Below, in pieces: positions 1-14,302 of a stretch of DNA of 64,000 nucleotides. The DNA is taken from assembly GCA_949317995.1 (NCBI GenBank), contig OX439035.1:76716394-76780393 (forward strand), given 5' to 3'. Each line of letters starts with the position of its first letter. Position 1 is the stretch's first letter. A program made the position numbers and the translations under genes. The DNA comes from Acholoe squamosa. Its lineage: Eukaryota > Annelida > Polychaeta > Phyllodocida > Polynoidae. The notes beneath the pieces are model-generated. The model made no database searches, had not been told where the DNA came from, and saw only the letters and a program-made list of their open reading frames with translations.

Positions 1-2072
1 GTCTCACATAAAGCGTTCACTGCAGGAGGTATCGCTCCGAGTTCTACAGCCAGATATCTCATATGTCCTCCTAAAGGCATGTATATAAGACACATGGAAT
101 AAAAGCATTGCTTCTAGCGCTTCTCCCTGTGACGCCACGTCGACAAGATCTTACGTAGCTCAATGCCATGGGCACCTTGATTCAAACAGAAAAAAAGGCA
201 CGAATTCACAAAACTTAAAGAGTAAGAAAAAAAGAATTATGTTCCATAGAATTCAATGTTCTTGGCTAGTCTCCATACATGCAAATGGACATAGTCTAAC
301 ACCCTAATGTGTAATTAATATGTGTATTTCAGCTTTGGGCCTAGGAGTAAATTTGCTGCCTATACTGTCCCCGATCTTCCTCACTAACAGGGCGAATTGT
401 GAACGTACATATTTTCCTGTATATTTGCCCTTCATACCTGGCACAGCTTGCCAAAACAAGTTGACTGAAACTATTAAGGAAAAACATTACCTTTTATCCT
501 CGTATGTCATATACGAAGAACTATTCAATAAATAGAGCGATTTATGTGCACCTCTCCGCCATGATTATAGCGATGCATGTACCAATATGGTCTATATATA
601 CACCGTACAATGTGCATGCTAGCAGTGTACAGTCAGTGGTCAGTCGTTTTTTTTAAACCTCCCCAGCCGGGAGAGTGATGCGGGCAGGAACAGTGGGGCT
701 CTTAACATCTGGGACATAGATAATGAGGGAGAAATTTCTCAAAATTACAACATCACTGAAAGGTTAGAAGAAAAATGAACAGAATAATCGAAAAAAAACA
801 AACAGGAATTTTTAAACATGAGGATGTGTAGAAAAATACAGCCAATTTAGTAAAAGAAATAACTCGTTTAGGAAAAATTGAGAGATTTGTAAACCAGGGG
901 CCAGGAGTAGGAGGCTTCAATTAGACCCTAATCTGATCTCTTATCTCCGATTTTGTCAAAACTACTCCCGACTGACCACTAACTGTGTAGGATAAATGGC
1001 AACCAAATGATATTTGTCGCAGTGTGAGAGATACCAAGACATATGTAGTCATATCATTTTCTATTGTGTAGTTGTAATGGCAAGAAATGCCCCACTTGGT
1101 ATACTACGTTTTGTTAACCTTAAATAACGTTGTCCTTACGTTTTTAAGTTCTATAAAAGTTACTCTCAAACGTCGAAAAGCTTTTCCTGTGCACTAGAAT
1201 TAACCTTCTATGAAAACGCTTTGGCTTCCCGGAGAAACAACTTTCTGTAAATATTACACATGTATATCAGAATAGGCCTGTCCTATGTTGCCTGTCCGTA
1301 ACGAGGAAATGTTACGTTACATATATCCTCACCTACTGCATTGGGCGATACTTCAGAGTCTCAAAGACCTGGCCGCATCTACTTATTTGTATTGAGAACC
1401 CCGACACTTATAGTGTTAATTAGGACCGTGTTTAGAAGTACATGTACTCGGAGTGGCATGCTTGTAAACTTAAACATGCCTAATTGCCCTGAGAACTTAC
1501 AATTTATCATGAAATAACATGTAACCACACCAATTAGAAATGCAATGAATTATATTATATTCTGGACCGTGAGGACCAGCGGTGTGTATGCAGGAGTTGA
1601 TAATGATACTATCAAATAATTATACCTCATATAATTATGAATAAATCTTGATGACGTTTTTTTCCACATAATAAGTGAACTTCTACCAATATTGACCACT
1701 TAGGCCTCTATGCAGCCCCCAGGAAGTTGTCTGACACAGCCATTCCAGGATCTCTTATCACTATTATTAATAGCCTGTATTATGTTTTAGGAGTAAATTT
1801 TGCCAGTCATATGATAAACTCATGTGTACTACAGGAAACTAACTTTTAGGCCCGCCGTTCTTAACGTGTTGTCATAATTACATTACCTACATGGTGTACG
1901 ACCAAGGTTGTGAAATATCCAGTGGGTGCAGTCATTGCTCGGGCTTATCACTAGCGAGTTATTGTCCAGCTAGCTCGCACCCAGCAGGATGCATTAACAA
2001 CCATCAGCATTCATTTCATTCACTGCAGAATTTTTAAGGGGTAGGCCTATTACATAACACCCGGTCCCCATC

Positions 2073-2145
2073 ATGCTGGTTGTTATCAGTGCTTATCTCG
2101 CGAGGTACCAGATCAAGCAATGGCGTCCCCGCTGGATAACCTGGA
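2073..2145 (+). repeat. Dispersed repeat family, copy 1
   Basis: A core of about 70 bp containing TTATCAGTGCTTATCTCGC and then GATCAAGCAATGG. It recurs at 58062-58132 on the plus strand and at 40388-40460 on the minus strand. The short ORF here is a by-product of the repeat. No tRNA, 5S or 7SL similarity is evident, so the class is unknown. Confidence 0.6.
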
Positions 2146-2511
2146 ACCTCGGTATACCTGCTGGCCATTTCTCAAACACTACGATCCTACCCCTCTCCCT
2201 CCGATTCCAACCACCCCTAATATCCAGTCCAATCGTAGTGATTGACCCTTGGCGATCATGTATTACCTACGATTGCCTATACAGGTGCATGCCTTTTCCC
2301 TCTGTATCTGCTGTAATCATAGTGATTGACCCTGTACAATAAAGAATTCCCTTCCGATCCTGGCCAGGTCAGTACGATTTCAGGGTGCCCAAAACTTAGT
2401 GTTTGAGAAATGACTTCCTGAAGGCCTATATCTATGATAATACAGATGATGCTCAGCATCAGACAGACATGAAATAAGTTCCGGTTAGTCCCAGAAGAGG
2501 TCGTTGTGGTG

Positions 2512-2600
2512 TGATCCTGCGGAATGCAGGACCCACTTTCGCATCCTGGTCTATGCCCTCAGGGCAGCGCCGCCTGACGCGCGCGTATGACGCCCTGCCT
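2512..2600 (-). repeat. GC-rich dispersed repeat with AP-2-like palindrome
   Basis: On the minus strand it carries TGCCCTGAGGGCA followed by ACCAGGATGCGAAAGTG. The same arrangement occurs on the plus strand at about 33262-33400. Both are CpG-rich islands in AT-rich surroundings and belong to one interspersed family. Confidence 0.5.
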
Positions 2601-3129
2601 GCGTATGGATTACAAAGTAGGCCGGCACTCCTGCCATCTCCTAGCAGATTCTTCCTCACCTTTCGGTCCCATGTGCATCATAGGAGATTGTTCAGTGGAA
2701 CTCTTGCATATGGGAGGGACTAAAGAATAGCCAAACAAACAATGTGGCACTTAGCAGAGAACCTTCAGTCATTTCTCCCAGGTAAATTTCGTTTTCTTCC
2801 CTTCTATACTCAAAATAAAGTTATTCTATTACTCAGCACCATTTCTAAAATCTTGAAGATGATAATTCTTTTTTCCAATCAAATACTTTAAGTTTAAAAT
2901 TCACAGAAAACATAAATTCAATAGCACAGTGGGCGAAAATTGGGAGATTTCCCATTGGACTTTTTGATATTACCGACAATGCCCCCAGGGCATCGCGTCT
3001 CAGTTTTCCCTATAACATTGGCAGCTGCTATAGGCAGGGCCCTCTTATCGGCATATTTGACATCCCTTAACCCCTAATTAATGGGTAAAGGGGCCTTTCA
3101 TCAGAAAATGTACACAACTCTTTGTAGAA

Positions 3130-3500
3130 ACAGTATTCTAGGAGACGGTAATGGCCGCTGGGCGTAGATGGCGCTGCAGTCAGGCCCCCAGTGCGCATGT
3201 GCCAACACCTGACAACAAAAGGCACCCAATACAGTAGCTGCAAACAACTCCATAACAACCCCTGCTGTAATGTGGCAGTATTGCTGTCAAAATATAAATC
3301 TCAAGTATTTTGGGCCTAAATTAGCCTAAATAAAAAAATCAATAGAGTATCTTGTAGGAAATTGTCTGAAAAAGCTGAAAAATGTAGTCTCAATGTCATA
3401 GAATCAAGGGAAGATGGCGTAAATTGCATTCAAATACATCGCGGGAGGGCGTTTTTGTTTGCTCTGGCCGTAGCTGTGGCAGAATTGATGTCTATACGTA
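3130..3500 (-). repeat. Inverted copy of the 4937-5520 repeat
   Basis: Read on the minus strand, this stretch has the same order of motifs as the three tandem copies at 4937-5520: AAAACGCCCTCCCGCGAT, then a CATCTTC...TTTTTCAGC segment, then a tract ending in TTTGACAGCA. Sequence identity is visibly lower than among the tandem copies, so it is an older copy. The plus-strand ORF 3362-3574 and the opposite ORF here are read-through of the repeat. Confidence 0.6.
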
Positions 3501-3795
3501 TTATATTTCCCTACCTTTACAATTTTTCTTTTCTGGCCAAAACCAAAGCAAATTGTGATTTCTTCATGACATGATGTCATGCAGCCCATGACCCCCTCCC
3601 CCCTTGTCATGGCTCATGCTTGGTCATGGGAAGTGGGACCCCCCTCCCCCCTCCCCCCTCCTGCATGACGTCATTTGTACACAGCCCCAAACACCTGACT
3701 GATAGTGATCAGGGAGGTATTCCCAAAGTTGCTACATGAAACGTCAATATGAGACTAATGTTGTCAGTGTTGGCTGCAATCAAATAGGGAATTTC

Positions 3796-4182
3796 CGCGA
3801 CTGATACGTAATCCCTCTGAACACTCTGCGACTGATGTGTAATCCCTCCCGACACTCCGCGACTGATACATAATCCCTCCGAACACTCTGCGACTGATAC
3901 GTAATCCCTCCGAACACTCTGCGACTGATACGTAATCCCTCCCGACACTCCGCGACTGATACGTAATCCCTCCGAACACTCCGTGACTGATACGTAATCC
4001 CTCCGAACACTCCGTGACTGATGTGTAATCCCTCCCGACACTCCGCGACTGATACGTAATCCCTCCGAACACTCTGCGACTGATACGTAATCCCTCCGAA
4101 CACTCTGCAACTGATGTGTAATCCCTCCCGACACTCCGTGACTGATACGTAATCCCTCCGAACACTCTGCGACTGATATGTA
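3796..4182. repeat. 31-bp minisatellite, about 12 copies
   Basis: Units of the form GACTGATACGTAATCCCTC followed by CGAACACTCTGC or CCGACACTCCGC are repeated head to tail. The unit is 31 bp, which is not a multiple of three, so minus-strand reading gives three overlapping repetitive ORFs (3709-4134, 3764-4165, 3780-4103). None of these is a plausible gene. Confidence 0.9.
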
Positions 4183-4185
4183 GGG

Positions 4186-4835
4186 TAGGGTGGGATAAGA
4201 AGCCCTTAATTTACAACTGTGTCATTTCTAAGGAATTTATTGCTACTTATGGAACATCTTATACATTAATCAAAGGATGGAATAACATGTTCTTCATGTG
4301 GAAAAGCTTGTCAGCCCTGCCTTATAGAATGTTACGATAAAGCATGTGTGAAAAAAAGTGGGCCTTTTACCCCATAATCTAGGGGTTGGGGTAAAAGGCC
4401 CACAGCCTTTGGGGTAAATGGCCCATATGCACATAAAAGAGTATCATAATTGGAATAAATACTCAATTCAAATTGTTATCATAAGAAAAGATACTTAAGA
4501 TAATCTTCATAAGCTACAACTAAGATTTGAACATCGTAAATAACCTAAAGTAACGCTTTAGATATTTCATATTGAAGTTCAAGGAATGACAGGGTAGGAT
4601 GAGGTGAAATACCCTAATAACATGTAAATGAGCTAGTTCTAAGAAAATAATTCCCAAATCATGCATATTTTCCACAATAATCAAGGGATGGAACAAGGTA
4701 TAATAATTGTGGAATAGGTTGTCAGCCTAGCCTTATGGAATATTCCATTTCAACGTTTGACAAAAAGCGGGGCATTTTACCCCGGACGTTGAAAGGCTGG
4801 GGTAAAAGGCCCACACCGATGGGCAAAAAGGCCCA
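4186..4835 (+). repeat. Two direct copies of a GGGGTAAAAGGCCCA element
   Basis: Copy one (about 4186-4430) and copy two (about 4588-4835) share a leading AGGGTAGG, a middle TTGTCAGCC...CCTTAT and an ending with GGGGTAAAAGGCCCACA. They are separated by about 150 bp of AT-rich DNA. No coding potential is seen. This looks like a non-autonomous element family of unknown class. Confidence 0.6.
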
Positions 4836-4936
4836 TGAATCCGATGTTAAGATAATGTTTACGGTACGTAAAAAGGCCATGTAGCTGTTGGAATAAAAGG
4901 GAAGGTGAATAAAATGTATTTTATGGCCTACTCTTA

Positions 4937-5560
4937 GCGATATATTTGACGGCAATTCAATTTAATCCATCTTCTCATGGTTCTATGATTTTGAAACTAT
5001 ATTTTTCAGCTTTTTCAGACAATTTCCTACAAGTTACACTATTGACTTTTATTTCTTGGCAAATTTAGCCCCAAAATACATGAGATTTACATTTTGACAG
5101 CAGTTCTGCCACAGCTATGGCCAGTGCAAACAAAAACGCCCTCCCGCGATATATTTGACGGCAATTTAAGCCATCTTCTCATGGTTCTATGATTTTGAAA
5201 CTATATTTTTCAGCTTTTTCAGACAATTTCCTACAAGTTACACTATTGACTTTTATTTCTTGGCCAATTTAGCCCCAAAATACATGAGATTTACATTTTG
5301 ACAGCAGTTCTGCCACAGCTACGGCCAGGGCAAACAAAAACGCCCTCCCGCGATATATTTGACGGCAATTTAAGCCATCTTCTCATGGTTCTATGATTTT
5401 GAAACTATATTTTTCAGCTTTTTCAGACAATTTCCTACAAGTTACACTATTGACTTTTATTTCATGGCCAATTTAGCCCCAAAATACATGAGATTTTGCA
5501 TTTTGACAGCAATTCTGCCAATGTGCAGTATGGGTTGTCGGGCAGTTGTTTGCAGCAACT
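4937..5560 (+). repeat. Three tandem copies of a ~205-bp repeat
   Basis: Each copy begins GCGATATATTTGACGGCAAT; the copies start at 4937, 5146 and 5350. They are nearly identical, and the third runs into a diverged GC-rich tail with a short minus-strand ORF. An inverted, older relative lies at 3130-3500. No coding evidence. Confidence 0.8.
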
Positions 5561-5776
5561 CTGCCGTTGCTAGTACTCCCGCTGGTGTGCGGCGGGTGGT
5601 CACGTGACCAGCGTAACCCTTCCCGACGGGGAGAATATATGTTATTTGAGCACTCTGTTTTTGTGGAAAACACTTGGTGATTTCCATTTTCTTTACGGTA
5701 ATGCAGGTGCGGGTGTGGATGGGGCCCTCCATGTCACATGTTGTTTTAAAAAACTGGCCATGTCCCCATGTCAATT

Positions 5777-5966
5777 TTAACCCATTGAGGGCTGGCATCG
5801 ACTATAGTCGACACCATGGTAGGCCTAGCATCGACTATAGTCGACGCCCATTATATAGGATTTGTATAGGAATTGAAAATCGGATCGTCCTCTGGGAACT
5901 ATACTATTTTCTGAGGCCGTCCTCATGGCCAGTGCAACCATTTTTCCTCTGCCCTTAAAGTGTTAA
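5777..5966. mobile_element. piggyBac-type MITE flanked by TTAA
   Basis: A 190-bp element starting TTAACCCATTGAGGGC and ending GCCCTTAAAGTGTTAA. The ends are an imperfect inverted repeat with TTAA at both borders, the target-site signature of piggyBac elements. It contains two copies of the perfect 14-bp palindrome TCGACTATAGTCGA about 30 bp apart. There is no ORF, so it is non-autonomous. Class assignment rests only on TTAA and the terminal repeats. Confidence 0.55.
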
Positions 5967-6180
5967 GAAATGGTTATGTCACCATGTCGATTTCAAGAAA
6001 TTGTTCATGTCACCATGTCAATTTTAAGAAATCTTTTCATGTCCCATGTCACTAAGTCTAAAATAGCCCATGTCACCATATCAATTTTAGTGGTCCACAC
6101 CCATGCAGGTCCTTATCATGTTTTTATTTTATTTCTATACTTTTAAGGCTGTCCTCCATTCCGTCTGTGAATTTTCCAAA

Positions 6181-9100
6181 ATGGCACTGTTAGGTAAGTA
6201 CAATCATATATTCTCTGTTACTCTGGATTATTTGAGAATCAGTTTATAAAGGGTTTAAAAGTTAAATCATGTTTGGGTAGCATGCATAGTAAACATTGTA
6301 TATGAAGGAAATAAATCTACATCTTTTGTCTCATGACTCTTTTGGGTACGTCAATGCCCTCGGGGCCTTCAAAACCTAGACAATGCCCTTAGGGCCTACA
6401 TCTTTAGCCTCATATTTCTATTTTTATGATGCCCTCAGGGCTACAATCTTTTGTCTCATGACCCCCCCCCCTCTAAAGAAATCGGATACACATGTGAAAT
6501 GATGCTTATTAGAATGAATACAGTATAGGATAGGCCAATGCCCTGGGGGCATCCTAGACAATGCCCTAAGGGCCTACAGCTTTTTTCTTATCATTATAAA
6601 CTTAGTTCCGCCAACCTCTATGTACCCTACTTTTTAATCTACAGATGACTTCTCAACAATCGAGCTAATAGAAGCTACGGCTGATGAAAAAGATCAGACA
6701 TTAGACTCCATCTTGGAGATTTGTGAGAAGGCTAGAAGTTTGTATAAAAGTACCAAGAATGAAGGTCAAGGTGAGCTTATCAAATGGCATCTGTTGCACT
6801 TGTATATATAATCTTTTTTTTAAACCATCAACTAACACTTTCTTATTTTCATCCCATGCCCGTGCCCACATCTATTTATCTTACATATACCACCACAAGT
6901 CTACAAGCATCCTTCTTTAACATCATCCTACATGATTGAAATTTCACATGTCTGCAGTTAGAAATTCTTTATTGTTATTTGCATTGTCAAATCAAGACTG
7001 TACTCTACATAAATTAATCATATTTTAATAACATTTCCTTTTTCAGATCTCCCAACTGACCAACTTTTATGCAATGAGGAAATAAAGCTGTGCTTTGAAA
7101 GGATGCAGGAAATAAGGAACACTTATCTTCTCTCATCCGGTGAGTAACTTCTTAAAGGTGATGAAAATGAAAATTTTTATTCATTCTTAAAATCACTTTT
7201 ACATGATTTCCCTTCATCCTGTGTGTTTTTGTAGTATTATATTATGCAATTTATAAGAAAAGAAAAGGTTTTTACCACTATGCAATAGATCTGCTTCTTT
7301 CAATTAAGGTGTGCGCTGCCCTACCCCGTCCACCTTGAAACAACAGTTGTCTGGCAGCTCTGAGAGCAGTGACAGATTACGCACTAATATTGCTGTGACA
7401 GGCTTACAGATATATGAACCCATATCTGGAGATGGGAACTGTTTCTTCCGTGCCATTTCAAGTCAGCTCCGCCGGATTGGTGAAGCTCAGATAGGACATC
7501 AACAACTACGAGCAGAAGTTGTTACAAGTCTGAGAGCAAATACTTTGATTCTAGTAAGTGTATAAAGTGTCATCTATACAGCATAAACTGTATGGGGAGG
7601 CATTCACCTCATAAACTCTTGAATGGTGCATCCATACCACTTATGTAGTACTTGCATATAACACACATCCTGAAATGGTGCTAGACTCTTTTATCTGCAC
7701 CTTGACTTATTTTTTGGACAATTTTCTACTCTTGTCTACATGATTATTAAATACCTGTTGTATATGGTACAAATACCCTGACCTTAAGGGTAACCTTAAA
7801 GTGAAAGCATCGTTTGTCTTGTATTTTTATTGGGCAAGTCAATGCCCTAGGGGTATTCACTGCCTACACGATGCCCTTAGGGCCTTCATTATTTGTCCTA
7901 TATCTCTATTACCGTAAATCCTCATGTATAGGATGCGCCCAGACTTTGTTGACTTTTCACCCATATACTCTACACACCATGTCCTCAGGGCCTTTATCTT
8001 AATTCTCATCACTTTAAACTGTAGGCCAATGCCCTGGGGGCCGCTACTGCCCACTTGATGCCCTCAGGGCCTTCACTATTTGTTTTATATCTGTATTAGG
8101 TAGGCCTGTGCTCTTAGGGTGTCTGCTTTACACAAAATGCCCTCATGGCCTTCATCTTTGGTCCCATATTTTACAATTCTGCTCAAATGCCCCGAAAATA
8201 TGTTGTAAGTTTCAGGTAGCATGGTCTAAAATGTTGAGGTAGGTAGGTAGGAAGATTTCTTTGGTGAACTATGTTTGCAAATCCTCTAGATATTAGATAT
8301 CAGAAATAAATGTGATACAATTATGAAAAATATTAAAAAGAATATTAAAATATTCTTCAAATCTTCAAAAATATCTCAGGTCGCCCCCTTTTCCTGAGGT
8401 AGGTCGGGTGGCTGGAAACCAAATATTTTTCTTTGGCCTGGAATTTACATTGGAATAGACTAAAGTAGTACAAAATGTACTTTGTTATTTTTTTCTGTTA
8501 TTGCAGGTAGAAGATGTCCAAGTCGATCTTGCACACTTTATGACTGCATCCACAGCTGAGTACTGCAACAGGATGTCTCAAGATGGTGAGTGGGCTGACC
8601 ATATAGCCGTGATGGCCACAGCACACTATCTTCACAGAGACATTCTCATAGTGACTAGCTCCCCAGATGCTGGACCCGAAAATGTCGTATCTTGGGTAGC
8701 TGGGAAACCAGGGTTTACCGGGGATCCTCTTCTGCTTGGCCATGTGTGGGAGAATCACTATGAGTCCCTAACACCAAAAGGTATGAAACAAAGGTATACT
8801 TTGTAATCAAACATGGCATGGCATGTAGCACTAACAGTATTAAATATCTCGTCTAACCAAAACTGTAAAATGGCAAATCTAGTGATTTTGACAGGCAGTT
8901 ATTAGGAATTTAACTAACAGCTTGCTCCAAACTTATTCACCAGACTGACTTTCTCTTTAATGTTTATCCCTTTTTCTAGCGACCGAAAGCAGAGCTGGTG
9001 ATATGAGCAATACAAGCAGAATTAACCCCTTTGGTGTTAACAATGGAACTGACAGTGTGACTGATCAAGATGTACCTGCAGTAAATACGCATCATAGAAA

Positions 9101-12100
9101 AGGTATGTATCGTAATCTCCTGCGTATAAAACGTGTATAAGCCGGGGGTCATTATTTTTGTTCAATAAGATTCATATGTCAGATTGTATCTCCATTTCTA
9201 TATGGAATATTAATAGAATTCCTTCAGTTCTACTGTTCCCAAAGAGAAATCAAGAGTAAAGGGATAAGAATACTATTAGAAATATTCCAATAAATGTATT
9301 ATAACCACGAAAAGGTTAGAAGGTACCAGAGTCAATTTGGAAGTATATAAATACAGGCCTGGCCGGTGAAAAGGTGCAGGATACAACTTGTTACATCGGT
9401 CTATGCCCTGGGGGCATTCAGCGCAGCTCCCTGTGGTGACACATATATCATATATTTTCGGGACTGCCGGGCGGATTTACGCAGGCCCTGAGGGCATATT
9501 GCTGGGCCTCTAGAAATCAGCAATTTACGAATGCTAATCTATGCCCTCAGGGAATGCCGTATTCATATTTAGCCTAGATGAGTGGAGTGGAGGCCCCGGG
9601 GGCATTGACGGCATCAGTAATGCCCCCGGGGCATGCTGTCATCATTTCTGGACTATTAGATCCTTGGGAAATTAATAGCACTAGTGATGCCCCCAGGGCA
9701 TCACATGGTGGTTTTTTTCTGCACTGGCCCTTGTAATGGCATGATGCGCGAAGCGTCATCTATCATATTGAATTGTAACTACTGGAAGTTGAGTGATAAT
9801 ACATGAAGTAAAAGTCAGTCTAGCATGAGGCACCAAAATGTAAAGTCTTGGTTCTTCCTTCTACTCTTTACAGTCATGGGGGGCAAGGATAGAACCAGCG
9901 ATGCCCCCAGGGCAATAGTCTTACATATGCAAGAAATGCCCCTGGGGGCATACGCTGACAGTCCTACAAGTTTGGGGTTGATTGACCTAAAAGCCAAATG
10001 GTAAATGACGGGGGACCACCCCCGAAAGTAGGTCATGAGGGGTGCGTTAGGTTGCTAACATTTATCTCTTACTACGTCTGCCCATATGCCAGATTCTTTG
10101 AAGATTCAGCGAAAAGGTGACCAAATGTTACAATTTTAGGGGGCATATATAAAGGTTTATTTTGGGGGCATTTTAGATTCAAAAATTTGAGTGGGGGTTA
10201 GTTCTTAACTCTATATCTGTTTTTCAGCGGTACTGAACGCATCGCTCATGACCTGCTTTTGGGACTGGTCCCCTCTCATTTACCTTAAAAGCGCGGCCTT
10301 GATTGATGCCCCAGGGGCATCGGTGCGAGGTGCCCCTAGGGCATGCCATACTCATATATAGTACCATATTTATATAAACATGTAGGAAAGGCCCTGGGGG
10401 CATAGACAGCGAGAGTAATGTCCCCTGGGCCTGCTGTACTTCTCCATAGCCTAGATGAGTAGGGAAGATGCCCCGGGGGAATTGAGGGCATCAGGAATGC
10501 CCCCGGGGCATGCTCAAGTGATATCTAAATTGGAGGAGTAGGGAAGATGCCCCAGGGGCATTGACGGAAGGCCCCTGGGGCATGCCGTTCCGGTAGTTGT
10601 GTCATAGAGTTATGGTTACTCAGTGTAAGTGCCAAACATCTTCTAAGAAATGAGCATCTAGCTCTATACTGTGTTGGGAGAGTGATGCGTAATTTCCGTA
10701 GGTAATACAAATACTGTAGTATTTTGGGTAAAATAACCCTACCCTTGCCTCATATAATGCCTTATAGGTGAGATATTGATTGTCTGAAATAGTACTAAAG
10801 CAAAAATAACTCATCACATAATCTATAGGATTTATGTTGCACCGTGATTGTGCCTACCATACTTTCTCTCCCCACAGATCAGCCAATGTATGATCCTGAT
10901 GCTGCCTTCAAAGCTGTCATCCGAAAGAAGTTTTGCCGTAACCATGGCAATGAAGGAATTGAGATAGAGAGACTCGAGTAAGTGCATATACGCAGCATAT
11001 ACATTGTCCACTTAGTTTAGTGTGTCTTATCAAGTAATCACCACAGTTTACAATACTTTTAACTTCTTTCCATACTGGAGATCAGGTTGCACCTTTAAAC
11101 ATAATGCATATTCTTTCTTCAATTAGCTGTATTGTGTTTTCACCCATATAGCATCCCAATCTACATGTCCATGCTTATTGTCAATCTTTCATTGATCTAG
11201 GGGTAATCTAGAGGACTTCATCTGTAACTACCTAGAAAAACTTTATGTCCTTGGTAAAGGCAAATTCTCCTCTCGACTACATAGATGCAATGAAACAACA
11301 CAATACTACTGTGAAAGGTATACTGTTAATATTTTTTACTAGTGACATATCATGACTTATCTACCGTGAAAAAATGATACAAAGCCTTTATTCTAATTCA
11401 TTCTATGTGTTTATCATTTTTCTATTCAGTACATGACTGCACACTTATACACTACTGTCTTTATAATATACCTATACATGGGACATCGGATGCACATGGG
11501 TCCCACTAGGCAATTACGTGAAATGTCCGTTCTGTTCCTATGCAGGCATAGAAACCCCACAGGGAAGAAACGTGGCCCCACACAAACCCGATGTAACAGC
11601 TGCCCTGCTTATGTCTCTTTCAAGTAAGCCCTGACTAGCCAACATTTTAAAGCTTTCTTTACATGTCATTGATAAATAGTCTAATACTTTTGAAACAATA
11701 CACACACCCACAGCAGTTTAGTCACTACGCAAGTATCTGAAGTGTGTAGTTGAGTCACAACACCGATCATGCTCAAAAGGTAGTCTTTACCATCACACTA
11801 GTCTCTGGGAGATCATTCAAAAATTAGAATCTAACTGCTGTCTTCTTTTGTTTGAACAAGGAGTGTGGAACTTAATGGGAAGAAGGCGGTGATTTTACGT
11901 TCAAAGTTGCAGCATGAAGGTCATAATCTTCATAATCCAGAGGAGAGGCATGTGGCTCCACTTCATCCAGAACTAGTTACTCTCATTCAATCATTAGCTG
12001 AGGTATGTAAATTGTAAATGTGGTCATAAGCCTTCTGTGCCTGCTACGCATTTTATCCCCAGGACCTTTCTCTTTAGGCAAAGGCCCTCCGAACATGCAG

Positions 12101-14249
12101 ACTATATACAATGCCCCCAAGGCATTTCTCTTTATGCAAAAGCTTTTGGGGCATCTAGAGTATACACAATGCCCCCGGGCTTTGAGCTTTTGTCTAATGC
12201 TTCCATTGTGTAGGCTAATGCCCCTACGGCATCCAAACAATACATAGGCCTTTCACTTTAGACAAAGGCCCTAGGGGCACCAATGATGGCACTAGTGCTA
12301 ATACCTTTTTGTCTCACTTCTCAATAATTGTGTAGGCTAATTCCCTCAGGGCATCCACTTTAGACACAATGCCTCCAGGGCTTTTCTCCTCAGGCAAAGG
12401 CCCTGGGGGCATTCACACTATGCACAATGACTCCAGGCCATTTCTCTTTAGGCAAATGCCCTTGGGGCATCCAGACTATACACAATGTCCCCAGGGCATT
12501 CATTTTTTGTTTGATCCTTCGCATTAGTAAGGCCAATGCCCTGAAGGCTTCCACCTTGGACACAATGTCCCCAGGGCTTTTCTCCTCAGGCAAAGGCCCT
12601 TGGGGCATTCACACTTTACATGTACACAATGCCCCCTAGGCATTCATCTTTTGTCCCATTTAGCAGATACTCACACTCTGTTTTAAAACTGATTATTTTT
12701 GTAGGGGAAGACATGCACACAAATAATGGCTGATTGTCTGGTTTGGGCTAAGGACAGTGGCAAGGAAGATATTCATGACCGCAGGTATTACCCTTTACCA
12801 AAAGATGTTCAAAAAGTAGTAGCTGCGTACAAAGCATCCAAACGGTAAGCAATTAGTATCAAATAAACATACTAAGCACACATTCAATATAATATTTCTT
12901 AAATGGTGAGTAAAGCATGCAATAGGCAGGCACTTAATGCTTATCTCTTAATATCTCATTAATAGGGAGGCTACTAAACCACATACTCGAACATGGGATG
13001 GCCGAACTAGTTACCTAATATAAGTAAAGCATGATGAACATTTTTCATGAAATTATAGTATGGAAATATAAGATCAGATACAGGTTTACTTTGGCACCTA
13101 TTAGAAGACACTGGACTCTTTGAATGAAATCCTTGTAACAAATGAAGATATGTATACATAGCACGTAATGTGTATAACTTTTTTCAGGTATCATGCAGAT
13201 GATTCCGTAGCAGTAGGGATTCTGTGCACACATATCCTGAAGGATAAAATTATCTTGTACCAGCCACTTGACAGGTAAGTCAGTAAAGTGCTTGAAATAA
13301 GTCGTTCGGCCATTTTCTAGACCAATGAGTGGACTCTAATGTGTTGCCTTTATGTCATGGTTTTTGTGCATCAAAAAGATGCAGTGTAAATCCGCTGCTG
13401 AACTTTGGGATCAGAATTTATCAGCTGCCACTCTATATGTATCTATAAACCTCTTATCATTATGTTTTTGTAACACTTAGTTAATCTACACTTACAGGTC
13501 AATAGGACAACAGTTGTTAATTGTGTATCAAGACGAAAAGCAGCTTGAACGTATGAGAAAATATGGAGAACAGGTTGTCTTCCTTGATGCCACTTACAAA
13601 GGTCAGCATCTATCCGATCTGTTAACAAAATAGTAACAGTTTTGCTATGACGAATAGTTTCTGAGTATTAATGCATCATTCATTACAAGTGAGGTATCAT
13701 TTGGATTATGGCTGCCTTGATTTTCAGTCTGTAAATAACCAATAAATTGGGTGAAAGTGTACCAACTAAAATATGAGATTAGCAATACATCATGTCTGTA
13801 GTTGGAAGGATGACATGGTGTATAAACATGTAACTGTTATGTCTCAGCAGGTGTTCCTAATCATCTCTTTTCATTACAATCTCCTAGGCATAACATCTTA
13901 CGGCTATGCCTTCTACGCGTTAATCGCAAAGACAGAGACAGGGCATGGAACACCACTATTTTATGTCATTGCATCTGAGGACTCTGCCCCTCTTCTGGAG
14001 AAGGCACTGCGGAGTGTCAAGGACAGTGCTGATAAACAAGGAATCGTCTTCTCTCCAATGTATGTAAAAGAGGTTATGTGTTTATGCTGCTTAACAGCAG
14101 AATGGTGTTGCTGTTTGTAGTAATTTTATTTATATAAGACTGCACAGCCGTACCTTCAGCAGGCTAGCGTTTTATCAAGGACTGTGCAGTTTCTTTTATG
14201 GCATACAAAGTACCATCTTAAAAGAGGAAACTTATTTTATATGTATTCA

Positions 14250-14302
<53 letters not shown>

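Larger units (their letters stand above)
1..3100. other. Intergenic, no gene recognised
   Basis: AT-rich sequence with only short ORFs (up to 89 codons) that show no family resemblance, no splice-bounded exon chain and no codon bias. It contains a dispersed-repeat copy around 2073-2145 and a GC-rich repeat around 2512-2600, both listed separately. I see nothing else of note. Confidence 0.6.

Noticed and set aside
3709-4165. Three overlapping repetitive ORFs of 107-141 codons on the minus strand
   Set aside because: They are the three frames of a 31-bp minisatellite with few stop codons; no gene features.
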